This document shows positions 14,030-21,897 of a DNA stretch of 40,984 nucleotides, in pieces (the first letter of the stretch is position 1; each line of letters begins with the position of its first letter). The stretch spans positions 1-40,984 of the forward strand of contig NZ_CAJMDQ010000011.1 in NCBI RefSeq assembly GCF_905212195.1, given 5' to 3'. Below the pieces are notes generated by a model. The model saw only the letters and a program-made list of their open reading frames with translations. It was not told the DNA's origin and made no database searches. The stretch comes from an uncultured Anaerotignum sp. GTDB taxonomy: Bacteria; Bacillota; Clostridia; Lachnospirales; Anaerotignaceae. The translations under genes and the position numbers were made by a program.

Positions 14030-17000
14030 TTACGGTGTATATTTCTTTAAGAACTCAAGACTTTCACCTTCAAGACCTTTCTTAAATTCAGATTTTACAT
14101 TGAAAGCAATAACGAGGAGCAAAATCTTTTCTTTAAGTACATCACTATCAGTGGTGTTGAATGCTGTTTTTGTAATTTTGATTAACTCTGATTTAAACAC
14201 AGAATCATTTGTTAATTGTGGCTTATGGTCAATGATTGTCTGAAGAATTTCAATTGATGGACCAGTCAAGTTCATTTCAGAAATACACGCTTCAAGACAT
14301 TTTAAAAGTAATTTCTTGCCCTCTGAAATTGAAAGATAATTTGCTGCCAGTATTGAAAGAGTAGGCAACATATCTTTACAATTTTCAGGTGATATTGCAG
14401 ACAAAATATGCGAAACATTGCCAATTTTGTGCAGAGCACTCTGAACAATGCTGTATCCATTTTCTGCTTTATATAGCGCAGAAATTGTTTGAGTAATGTC
14501 TTGATCATTGATCGACTTCAGAGAATGTGCAACTAAATCAGACAGTGCTTCAATGCTGACTGCTTTGTTTTTCTGTGCTTCATTAACAACTTGATCTATT
14601 TCAGGAATCACTGAAAATGATGTAGCCAATATTTTTAAAACACGATCTGGATTAGTAGTAGTTGGAAGATTCTCTTTAAGCCATTCAAAGTATACGTCTA
14701 AATCATCCTGCCCCATAGGTCGGATGTTATTATTGTTAATGATTACCTCTAGAGCATCATCGAATGCAGAAGGACTGCATTCGTTAACTATTTTGTTATA
14801 AACATTTTTGAATGCATTAGAGGGAATTACTCCATGTATTTTCTTAAGTGCTACCAGAGCACCTGTTTGATTGTATGAAAATACATTGCCAAGTAATAAA
14901 GTTATATAGGCATTTAGTGTATCTTGTGATAGAACATCTTTTAGTGTAGATGCAACTTCTGAAACGAATTCCACATAGTCTGGCTGATTATAGTATGAAG
15001 AAAGTTGTCGCCTTAACGTTTCATTAAATAATTGTTCTAACTCTTTTGCAAAATTTTTAGAATTGTCTATAATCCGGATTATGGATAATTCTCTATCGTA
15101 GTTATGGTTTGACTGATATTTACATCTTTGATTTAATTTATCGAAGATGTCTGTTATCATCGAATCAGTAAAATAGATAATGACTCTGCGAAGCAGATCA
15201 TCATACTTTTCGTCTTCGAAAATAATAGAATGCAGAATATCTGCAGTTTCAGGAAGTTTGTCATAAAATTTCTGCTTTCCACAGTAAACTATTACGTCAT
15301 CAAGATTATTGGTATCTTGAAAATGGATCAAAAACGCATCAAATATGTCGCAATTTTCTTCGGATATTAAAAAAGGCAAATTTTTAAGGATTGCACAGAT
15401 TGTACTGTCATTCTTGGAAAAATCGTGTGCAATCACATTTTCCGCAATTTGTGTAGCATTTTCAGCAGAAAGCATTGCTTTGAAAGATTCATCACCTTGT
15501 TTTTTATCCAGTAATTTAGCAATTACAGAAAGAGCATTTACATCAGTTGATAAAGGAATTAACGGAAGAACTAATGTATCAGCTGATTCTGTTTTTATAA
15601 GTGTTTCAAATGTTTCATTTAGGCAACTAATGATTTCACTGGAAAAATTGCTTTCTGCATCAATAAATTCACAAAGTTTTTTATACCAAGGTATCCCCCA
15701 GAGATAGTTAAATTCTTCGACTTCATTTGGCTTAATACATTTCAGCAAATCAGATGCCGTAATTGTACTTTCGTTTATGGAGAAATCGGTCATTTCACGA
15801 AGTTTGAAACGAAGGTCTAATGGAAACTCGGCATAATGTGACAGTGCAGTTCGTAAGGCAAGAATAAATTGATTTTTATTTAGACTTTCATGTACTGGAA
15901 AAACAGAAAGATAGTCAGCAATAAATTTTTCGTTAAAATTTCTGTTTTCTCCGGTATCAGCAATGCTGAACATGTTGTCAGGGGGAACTGAATACAAAAA
16001 ATATTGTTCAGACCTATTAAATTCTATAGTACGATCAATAATTCTCTGTGCCAATTGAACTTTAAATTCACTGCTTACAATATCAAATATAGAAATAGCA
16101 ACACTTACAGTATTGGTCATATCTTCCTTATCGTTCATCAGATTACGAAGAATTACCTCCACTACTCCAGGATTTTCCTTTAACAAATTTTTAACGGTTT
16201 GAGTATTACCACTAACAAGTGCTTGTGTAACCCTACGCTGCAATTCATCTCCAGTTTTGATACTAATCTCATCTTGAGCAAGATAGAGATACGGAGCAAT
16301 ACTACCAACTTGATATTTATTTGTTTTAATTAAAAAATTGGCAAGAGGTTCGTATTCGCTCCTTAGTTTAAACAGAAATTGTCCAGATTCATTATCTATA
16401 GTATTTTGCGTAAAATAAGGTCGCAGAGTTTGAGGGATTTCTTTAGTTTCTTCTCCAGCATGATATGCTAAAAATGTTTTTGGAGCGTTCATGTCTTTAA
16501 AGAGTAGATCATAAAAGTTATTAAAGTCTGCTTGTAAAACAGATATTTTCGCAATTTGCATTGTTCCATTTTCGGATGTTAAAAGTCCTTTTTCGACTTT
16601 TCCAGATTGTTCTCGAGCGGTAGCTATCATGTAATTGTTAACAAATGCATTTAGAAGCTTCTTAACTTGGCGAGGGGTTGATACGGATGGATGGATCAGG
16701 ACTCGTCGTATCACTTTCTCCATAAGTTTTTCATTACAGTACTCTTTTAAAAAATCAGGTATCTCTTGTTTAGCCAAAGAAAGAGCATAGTCTTGAATGT
16801 CGAAGTCAAGAAGTGGAGGTAAGTATATTTTAAATTGAAAAAGCTTATCTAAAATTAATTCGCTTTCTACAATTTCATCATGGTCATTAAATTCTTTTAC
16901 TCTCCGTTTGTCTAATGCTTGTTTTATGATTTCGTCATCAAAGGGCACGATAAAAATGCATCTTGAAAAGCCAACAAAAGCTTTCAGAGCATCTAACGCC

Positions 17001-17812
17001 TCAACAATTTTATCTATGCTTAATCTATCTAAGTCATCAATCACTGTAATAATTTTTAAATCTTTTTGTTTCTCTAGATATTCTTCGATTTTTGTTTCTA
17101 AAAAAATTTCATAGTCATCTGTTGTTTCAAAGGGAAAATTCAGTTCAAATTTCTGCGCTTTTTTTTGTCTATATTCAATCGTTAAATTTGTCAACACAGC
17201 GACGATAACAGGAATAAACAATACTGTTCCGATATTTTTACAATATCCTAAAAATACTTGTGCCCAAAAGTAGCAACTTGTGAATGTAGGGGAATCCACA
17301 ATATGAAATTGAACATATTTATAGCATATAAAAGCGCCAAAAGTAAAGGCTGCGATTATAGCTAGAACAGGGAAGGATTTTGCAAAAGAACTTATGATGG
17401 ATTGCCATTTGATTTTTTTGCTGCCGGTAGAGTCATCTACGAGTTCTTCCATAATAATATCTAGTATTTCCTGTCGGATGACCTCAAAACTATGGAATTT
17501 TCTCTTGTTCAAGCCTTGCCATAACTGTTTCAGAAAAACTTTTCGCAAAGATTCTTTTTCATATTTCCATGCATTTATTTCTTGAATACAATATTTTTCG
17601 GGAGACTTCTTGTATTTATCAGTTACAAGATTGATAAGGGATGATTTACCAAGCCCCCATTTGCCAATAATGGCTATATTGAATGGAGGCGCATTAGTAT
17701 CTATAATTTCCTTTAAAACTTTGGAAATGTCGGCATAGTGAAATTGATCGTTATCGATACCGTGTAATGCTTCATCTTTTACGAAGTATTTTTTGGAATC
17801 AGAATTTGGCAT
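14030..17812 (-). CDS. KAP-family P-loop NTPase with membrane spans (cargo gene, candidate phage exclusion)
   Basis: This 1260-residue protein carries a KAP P-loop domain. The Walker A is GKWGLGKS (residues 50-57), followed by INAWKYEKESLRKVFLKQLW. Two membrane segments lie between about 147-165 and 190-211, inserted before Walker B as in this family. ITVIDDLDRL (256-264) is the KAP Walker B signature and FIVPFDDEIIKQAL follows. From about 500 to the end the protein is helical and of unknown fold. Known KAP members include PifA of the F plasmid, which excludes phage T7. The gene is visibly AT-richer than its neighbours, opposite in strand, and has its own promoter and terminator, which marks it as acquired cargo. 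Exclusion of other phages is an inference. Confidence 0.85.
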   Translation of the reverse strand: MPNSDSKKYFVKDEALHGIDNDQFHYADISKVLKEIIDTNAPPFNIAIIGKWGLGKSSLINLVTDKYKKSPEKYCIQEINAWKYEKESLRKVFLKQLWQGLNKRKFHSFEVIRQEILDIIMEELVDDSTGSKKIKWQSIISSFAKSFPVLAIIAAFTFGAFICYKYVQFHIVDSPTFTSCYFWAQVFLGYCKNIGTVLFIPVIVAVLTNLTIEYRQKKAQKFELNFPFETTDDYEIFLETKIEEYLEKQKDLKIITVIDDLDRLSIDKIVEALDALKAFVGFSRCIFIVPFDDEIIKQALDKRRVKEFNDHDEIVESELILDKLFQFKIYLPPLLDFDIQDYALSLAKQEIPDFLKEYCNEKLMEKVIRRVLIHPSVSTPRQVKKLLNAFVNNYMIATAREQSGKVEKGLLTSENGTMQIAKISVLQADFNNFYDLLFKDMNAPKTFLAYHAGEETKEIPQTLRPYFTQNTIDNESGQFLFKLRSEYEPLANFLIKTNKYQVGSIAPYLYLAQDEISIKTGDELQRRVTQALVSGNTQTVKNLLKENPGVVEVILRNLMNDKEDMTNTVSVAISIFDIVSSEFKVQLAQRIIDRTIEFNRSEQYFLYSVPPDNMFSIADTGENRNFNEKFIADYLSVFPVHESLNKNQFILALRTALSHYAEFPLDLRFKLREMTDFSINESTITASDLLKCIKPNEVEEFNYLWGIPWYKKLCEFIDAESNFSSEIISCLNETFETLIKTESADTLVLPLIPLSTDVNALSVIAKLLDKKQGDESFKAMLSAENATQIAENVIAHDFSKNDSTICAILKNLPFLISEENCDIFDAFLIHFQDTNNLDDVIVYCGKQKFYDKLPETADILHSIIFEDEKYDDLLRRVIIYFTDSMITDIFDKLNQRCKYQSNHNYDRELSIIRIIDNSKNFAKELEQLFNETLRRQLSSYYNQPDYVEFVSEVASTLKDVLSQDTLNAYITLLLGNVFSYNQTGALVALKKIHGVIPSNAFKNVYNKIVNECSPSAFDDALEVIINNNNIRPMGQDDLDVYFEWLKENLPTTTNPDRVLKILATSFSVIPEIDQVVNEAQKNKAVSIEALSDLVAHSLKSINDQDITQTISALYKAENGYSIVQSALHKIGNVSHILSAISPENCKDMLPTLSILAANYLSISEGKKLLLKCLEACISEMNLTGPSIEILQTIIDHKPQLTNDSVFKSELIKITKTAFNTTDSDVLKEKILLLVIAFNVKSEFKKGLEGESLEFLKKYTP

Positions 17813-18147
17813 GGAAACACCTCTCTCTTAGTTGAAAATGATTTATTTAGTATTTGTTTAGGAAATACAAATGAATTGCATATTTCTTTAATTTTCGCTA
17901 ATATTCAGGCTTATTATACCATTCTTTGCCAGAATCTACAATGAATCGCTGAGCTTGTTGGTTGAAATTCTACAAATTTAGCAAGACATGGGATTAGTGT
18001 TATGTTGTTTTTTGTAACTAAAAATCACCGATGAAGTGATTTAGGTAAAATGAAATTGGACAAGCCAGAGAATCATCGGAAGCAAAACTTATTGCTATGT
18101 AATCAAACTCCATAAGCATACACTGCACTATTTTGAAATTCATAAAG
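17813..18147. other. AT-rich intergenic region between cargo gene and late promoter
   Basis: Contains the KAP promoter (17913-17941) and the GAGAGGTG ribosome site of that gene. There is also a 7-bp hairpin AAATCAC/GTGATTT (18022-18042). I see no further gene; the short reverse frame near 18018-18209 lacks a ribosome site and is unlikely to be translated. Confidence 0.6.
17913..17941 (-). promoter_or_regulatory. Promoter of the KAP gene
   Basis: On the reverse strand TTGTAG (17941-17936), a 17-base spacer and a perfect TATAAT (17918-17913). About 100 bases of leader precede the ATG. The -35 is only half matched. Confidence 0.55.
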
Positions 18148-18182
18148 ATGCCCCACAATGCCCCATAAATTTGTGCTAATAT
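18148..18182 (+). promoter_or_regulatory. Candidate activator-dependent late promoter
   Basis: Two direct copies of ATGCCCCA (18148-18155 and 18158-18165) are set 10 bases apart, one helical turn. They cover the place of the -35 for the extended -10 TGCTAATAT (18174-18182). There is no -35 consensus. This layout is typical of a promoter that needs an activator such as the ArpU-like protein. Confidence 0.45.
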
Positions 18183-18202
18183 GGCATCATGGAACCCAAA
18201 GG

Positions 18203-18233
18203 GAACCACAAAGGACCAGCGATGGTTCTTTTT
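18203..18233 (+). terminator. Terminator-like hairpin in the late leader
   Basis: GAACCA (18203-18208), a 14-base loop and TGGTTC (18223-18228), then TTTTTCTTTTT. It is weak in stem length but has a clear T tract. It lies just after the predicted late start site and before the first late gene, so it may act as an attenuator. Confidence 0.4.
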
Positions 18234-18257
18234 CTTTTTCCTCAGGAGGTGATTTCA

Positions 18258-18941
18258 ATGGGAAACACATTTACCATTGGAATAAAAAACTACAAAAGCC
18301 TGCAAAAAGAAATCCGTAAACTGAAACAGGCACCCGAAGCGGTATCAAAGGGAATCGTAAGCGATTTCAAAAGACGTGCGCCCGGCTGGATCGCGAAAGA
18401 GGTATGTGCCGTTTACAATATCAAACGGACAGAGGTGCGCCCTAAGAGCGGCTCTGGCGGTACGAAGATCGGATATATTGGTGTCCGTGGTAAGACCATA
18501 GCCAAAGCGGCGCTGGTCTATCAGGGACGTCGTTTAACTCCCGTTCACTTTCAAATGCGACCGACTGCACCGCCCTTGAGCAGAACAGGCTATACCATCA
18601 AAGCAACTATCAAACGTGGGCAGCGAAAAACATTAGGAAAAGTGAAGAAGCTGACGAAAAAGCAAAAAAAGAACATCGGGAAGAACTTCCGAAAGCAGGG
18701 CAAACAAAACAGCGCTGATTCACCAATCATGCTTCTGCATACAGGAAACCGTCAGGAAGGCGGCACCAACTACATTCCTTTCCAGCGCATGAGTCAGCGT
18801 CGAAGTGATTTGAAAGCCATCAAGACAGTATCCATGCCGCAGATGGTCAGCAATGATGTCGTAAAAGAAAACATTGAAAAGACTCTTTCCACGGAGATGG
18901 GCAAGCGTATCGACCATCACATGAAGCGGTATATGAAATAA
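18258..18941 (+). CDS. gpZ-like minor tail (tail completion) protein
   Basis: This 227-residue basic protein starts MGNTFTIGIKNYKSLQKEIR. It has the strand-rich centre (VYNIKRTEVRPKSGSGGTKI, AALVYQGRRLTPVHFQMRPT) and the C-terminal helix pattern (SVSMPQMV-like stretch TVSMPQMVSNDVVKENIEKT, ending KRIDHHMKRYMK) seen in the prophage minor tail protein Z family. In lambda gpZ lies among tail genes; here it is the first late gene, before the terminase, which is unusual. AGGAGGTGA precedes ATG 18258, so I reject the upstream in-frame ATG at 18189. The family call rests on pattern only. Confidence 0.6.
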   Translation: MGNTFTIGIKNYKSLQKEIRKLKQAPEAVSKGIVSDFKRRAPGWIAKEVCAVYNIKRTEVRPKSGSGGTKIGYIGVRGKTIAKAALVYQGRRLTPVHFQMRPTAPPLSRTGYTIKATIKRGQRKTLGKVKKLTKKQKKNIGKNFRKQGKQNSADSPIMLLHTGNRQEGGTNYIPFQRMSQRRSDLKAIKTVSMPQMVSNDVVKENIEKTLSTEMGKRIDHHMKRYMK

Positions 18942-19093
18942 TTTTACTGCAAAAAAATGAAGCAAAGGCATGGCGCAGGCATTCCACAGGTACTGTGAAA
19001 ACTCCTTTATCTACTGTGGTGCTGGCGAGCCCAAAATCTCTCTATTTTTGCAGAAATTTTTTTGACCCATTTCGTTTCCAAGGAGGTGGAGAA
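18942..19093. other. Non-coding gap before terminase, candidate cos region
   Basis: This 152-base gap directly before the Nu1-like small terminase is where lambda-type phages carry cos. It has the inverted repeat CACAG-GTA-CTGTG (18985-18997) and a second copy of TACTGTG at 19012-19018, which could be terminase binding sites. I cannot identify the cut site by eye. Confidence 0.35.
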
Positions 19094-19660
19094 ATGGCAG
19101 AAACCAAAAAGAATTTACAGTCTACACGGACCATTGCTTCCCTTTTTGGCGTCACAACCAGAAGGGTGGAACAGCTCAAAACAGAAGGTATCATCCAAGG
19201 GGAAGGGCGTCCCATCAAGTATGATTTGTTTCCCACGGTCAAAAGCTACATCCAGTATCTTTCTGATAAAGCCAACGGCAGAGAAAAGAAAGCAACAGAT
19301 CAGGAAAACGAAAGTCTGAAAATTGAAGCGGAAGCGCGGTTCAAACAGGCAAAAGCGGAAATGGAAGAATTGAAGCTGCAGGAGTTCAAAGGGGAGCTTC
19401 ATCGGTCAGAAGATGTGGAGCAGATCACAACAGAACATGTGATGCAGGTGCGGGCTATGCTTATGGCGCTGCCGAATAAACTTGCTGTGGATTTGGCGCA
19501 TATTTCCACTGCGGCAGAAGCGGCAGAGCGCATCCGCAAGGAAGTACAAACCATGCTGGAGGATTTATCCACTTTTCGATACGACAAAGAAGCCTATCAT
19601 AAGCGCATGCGGGAACGCGCCAACATGCAGAACAAAGTCTATGACGAAGAAACCCCATAA
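19094..19660 (+). CDS. Terminase small subunit (Nu1-like)
   Basis: This 188-residue protein binds the packaging site and loads the large terminase. The N-terminus has a winged-helix motif (STRTIASLFGVTTRRVEQLK, TEGIIQGEGRPIKYDLFPTV) like Nu1 of lambda. A charged middle (ENESLKIEAEARFKQAKAEM) and a helical C-terminal part (MLMALPNKLAVDLAHIS) follow, the latter for oligomer and GpA contact. I chose ATG 19094 because AAGGAGGTGGAG precedes it; the frame is open from 18995 but without a site. The last 20 bases overlap the large subunit gene. Confidence 0.85.
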   Translation: MAETKKNLQSTRTIASLFGVTTRRVEQLKTEGIIQGEGRPIKYDLFPTVKSYIQYLSDKANGREKKATDQENESLKIEAEARFKQAKAEMEELKLQEFKGELHRSEDVEQITTEHVMQVRAMLMALPNKLAVDLAHISTAAEAAERIRKEVQTMLEDLSTFRYDKEAYHKRMRERANMQNKVYDEETP

Positions 19661-21563
19661 TGTGCCGTCGGTAATCCGCACATTTTCCCGTGCTTTTGCC
19701 AATTACAAACCGCCGGAAGCCCTCACCGTTTCCCAATGGGCAGAAAAATACAGAGTGCTGTCACGGGAAAGCAGCGCGGAAGCTGGACGCTGGCGCAACG
19801 AAAGAACGCCTTATATGGTGGAAATCATGGACGCTTTCACAGACCCAAAGGTGGAGAAAATTTCTGTGGTGGCAAGCTCTCAGGTGGGAAAAACGGAAAT
19901 CCAGCTCAACATTGCGGCATTCATCATCGATCAGGACCCAAGCAGCATTTTATACATACAGCCCAGCATTGAAGAAGCCAAAAAGTTCAGCCGCCTGCGT
20001 ATTGCGCCCATGATTCGGGACTGCAAAAAAATCAGCGGAAAAGTGACGGAAGCCAAGGCAAGGGAAAACGGCAATACGGTATTGCAGAAAAGTTTTCCCG
20101 GCGGCATGCTCACCATCATTGGTTCCAATAGTGCATCTGCATTGGCGTCTACGCCCGTAAAATATGTTCTGGGGGACGAACGGGACAGATGGGCATTGTC
20201 CGCAGGAAATGAAGGTGATCCATGGAAATTGGCAGAAGCCCGCACCACTACTTTTTTCAATCATAAAATGGTGGACGTATCCACGCCGACCATCAAAGGC
20301 GCCTCTGCCATTGAAACTTCTTTTCTGGAAGGGACACAGGAAACGTGGCAGCAGGCTTGTCCCTGTTGTGATGTCTTTCATGAAATCGATTTTGACGACA
20401 TCCATTTTCAGTTTGACACCATACAGCAGGGGCGGGAGAAGGATTATCTGGTCAAAGATATTTACTGGGTCTGCCCGGACTGCGGCTACATGGCAACGGA
20501 ACAGGAAATGCGGAAACAGCCTTCCAAATGGGTGGCAGCGTACCCGGAAGCCATTGCCCATGGACACCGTTCTTTTTGGCTGAAGGGTTTTTCTTCCCCA
20601 TGGCAGCCGTGGGAGAAAATCATTTATGCTTTTCTTCGTGCCAGAAAAGACCCTCAGCGACTGAAAGTTGTTTATAACACCATGCTGGGGAAGCTATGGG
20701 AAGATCGTGGCGATCTGGAGGATGAAGATACCATGTTGTCCCGTCGGGAACTTTACGGCACACGAGCAGACGGCAGTCCCATTGAGCTACCGGAAGGTGT
20801 GTTGGTGCTGACATGCGGTGTAGATACTCAGGACGACCGTTTGGAATACGAAGTAGTGGGACACGGATACTACGGCGAAACATGGGGCATCAAAAAAGGC
20901 ATGATTGTGGGCGATCCTCACGATAAGGAAGTGTGGGAGCGTCTGGACGGCGTCATTGACAAAACATATTCTTTTGCCAATCCCAAAAGAGGGCTGAAGA
21001 TTTCCATGACCTTTGTGGACAGCGGCGGTCATAAAACACAGGATGTTTATCGGGAGTGTGCTAAACGCATTTACAAGCGGGTATTTGCCATCAAAGGCTA
21101 TGGTGGTGACGGCATCCCCTACACCAAGCCGCCATCCAAAGTGAAAATGGTGGTAAACGGCAAGGCAGTGGGCTTTGCGTGGCTTTATGCCATTGGCGTT
21201 GATGCGGGGAAAACGGATATCATGAGCAATTTGAAGGTGCAGGAACCCGGCGCGAAATTTTGTCATTTCCCAAGGGAATCGGAGCGGGGATATGACAGCC
21301 TTTATTTCAGCGGACTGCTGTCAGAAAAACTGGTCATGAAAACAGAAAAAGGGCGTACTCGTTGGGCATGGGTGAAATTGTTGGGGCATGAGCGAAACGA
21401 AGCCTTGGACTGCCGCAACTACGCCCTTGCGGCTTTTCGTGTGTTGGACCCGGATCTGGATGCCGTAGCGGAACGCCTGCGAGGAATACCGAAAGAACAA
21501 CAGCCCACCAAGCCCAAAAGAAACCGTGTGCGGAAAAACCGCGCCATGGAAGAAGACTGGTAG
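19641..21563 (+). CDS. Terminase large subunit (GpA family)
   Basis: This 640-residue ATP-driven packaging motor and nuclease matches lambda GpA in layout. ISVVASSQVGKTEIQLN (75-90) is the Walker A region, VLGDERDRW (near 179) the Walker B, and CPCC with CPDCGY form a zinc-binding insert. The nuclease half has LTCGVDTQDDRLEYEVVGHG and FVDSGGHKTQDVYREC with the metal-binding aspartates, and HERNEALDCRNYALAA near the end. Start ATG 19641 lies inside the end of the small subunit gene and has no strong ribosome site, so translation is probably coupled. The frame is open upstream to 19482 but that part is a shadow of the small subunit. Confidence 0.96.
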   Translation: MTKKPHNVPSVIRTFSRAFANYKPPEALTVSQWAEKYRVLSRESSAEAGRWRNERTPYMVEIMDAFTDPKVEKISVVASSQVGKTEIQLNIAAFIIDQDPSSILYIQPSIEEAKKFSRLRIAPMIRDCKKISGKVTEAKARENGNTVLQKSFPGGMLTIIGSNSASALASTPVKYVLGDERDRWALSAGNEGDPWKLAEARTTTFFNHKMVDVSTPTIKGASAIETSFLEGTQETWQQACPCCDVFHEIDFDDIHFQFDTIQQGREKDYLVKDIYWVCPDCGYMATEQEMRKQPSKWVAAYPEAIAHGHRSFWLKGFSSPWQPWEKIIYAFLRARKDPQRLKVVYNTMLGKLWEDRGDLEDEDTMLSRRELYGTRADGSPIELPEGVLVLTCGVDTQDDRLEYEVVGHGYYGETWGIKKGMIVGDPHDKEVWERLDGVIDKTYSFANPKRGLKISMTFVDSGGHKTQDVYRECAKRIYKRVFAIKGYGGDGIPYTKPPSKVKMVVNGKAVGFAWLYAIGVDAGKTDIMSNLKVQEPGAKFCHFPRESERGYDSLYFSGLLSEKLVMKTEKGRTRWAWVKLLGHERNEALDCRNYALAAFRVLDPDLDAVAERLRGIPKEQQPTKPKRNRVRKNRAMEEDW

Positions 21564-21574
21564 AAAGGAGGCGC

Positions 21575-21835
21575 ATGATGGAAAACAAAACATTGCTGAA
21601 GATGCGGCTGGAAAGAAAACAGGCGCAGTTGGAAGCGGCATACAACGCTTATATGGCATTACTCAAGGGAGGTGTGCAGTCATACACCATTGGCAGCCGC
21701 AGCCTGACCCGTTTGGATTTGCCGTCTTTGGAAGAAACCATTGCAAAACTGGAACAGGAAATTGATATGCTGGAAGGACAGATAGCGGGAAGAAAGTCAA
21801 GGAAAGCCTTTGGCGTTGTGCCGAGAGATATTTGA
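21575..21835 (+). CDS. DUF6148 / gpW-like head-tail joining protein
   Basis: An 86-residue helical protein: MRLERKQAQLEAAYNAYMAL, then GGVQSYTIGSRSLTRLDLPS and LEETIAKLEQEIDMLEG. The YTIGSRSLTRxDL motif is the hallmark of this small protein found between terminase and portal in many Firmicutes phages. By position it corresponds to lambda gpW, which closes the head after packaging. AAAGGAGG precedes two adjacent ATGs (21575 and 21578); either may be used. Confidence 0.82.
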   Translation: MMENKTLLKMRLERKQAQLEAAYNAYMALLKGGVQSYTIGSRSLTRLDLPSLEETIAKLEQEIDMLEGQIAGRKSRKAFGVVPRDI

Positions 21836-21837
21836 GG

Positions 21838-21873
21838 AAAACACTATGGAAATAATTTCCACAGTGTTTTTTT
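21838..21873 (+). terminator. Intrinsic terminator inside the late operon
   Basis: AAAACACT (21838-21845) and AGTGTTTT (21863-21870), extended inward by GGAAAT/ATTTCC across one mismatch, followed by a T run. It lies between the gpW-like gene and the portal gene, so it must be partly read through. Confidence 0.75.
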
Positions 21874-21897
21874 ATTACCCGCAAAAAGGAGAAAATC

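Noticed and set aside
18189..18257. Longer N-terminus for the gpZ-like protein from ATG 18189
   Set aside because: That stretch covers the terminator-like hairpin and the ribosome site of ATG 18258, and the extra residues look random.
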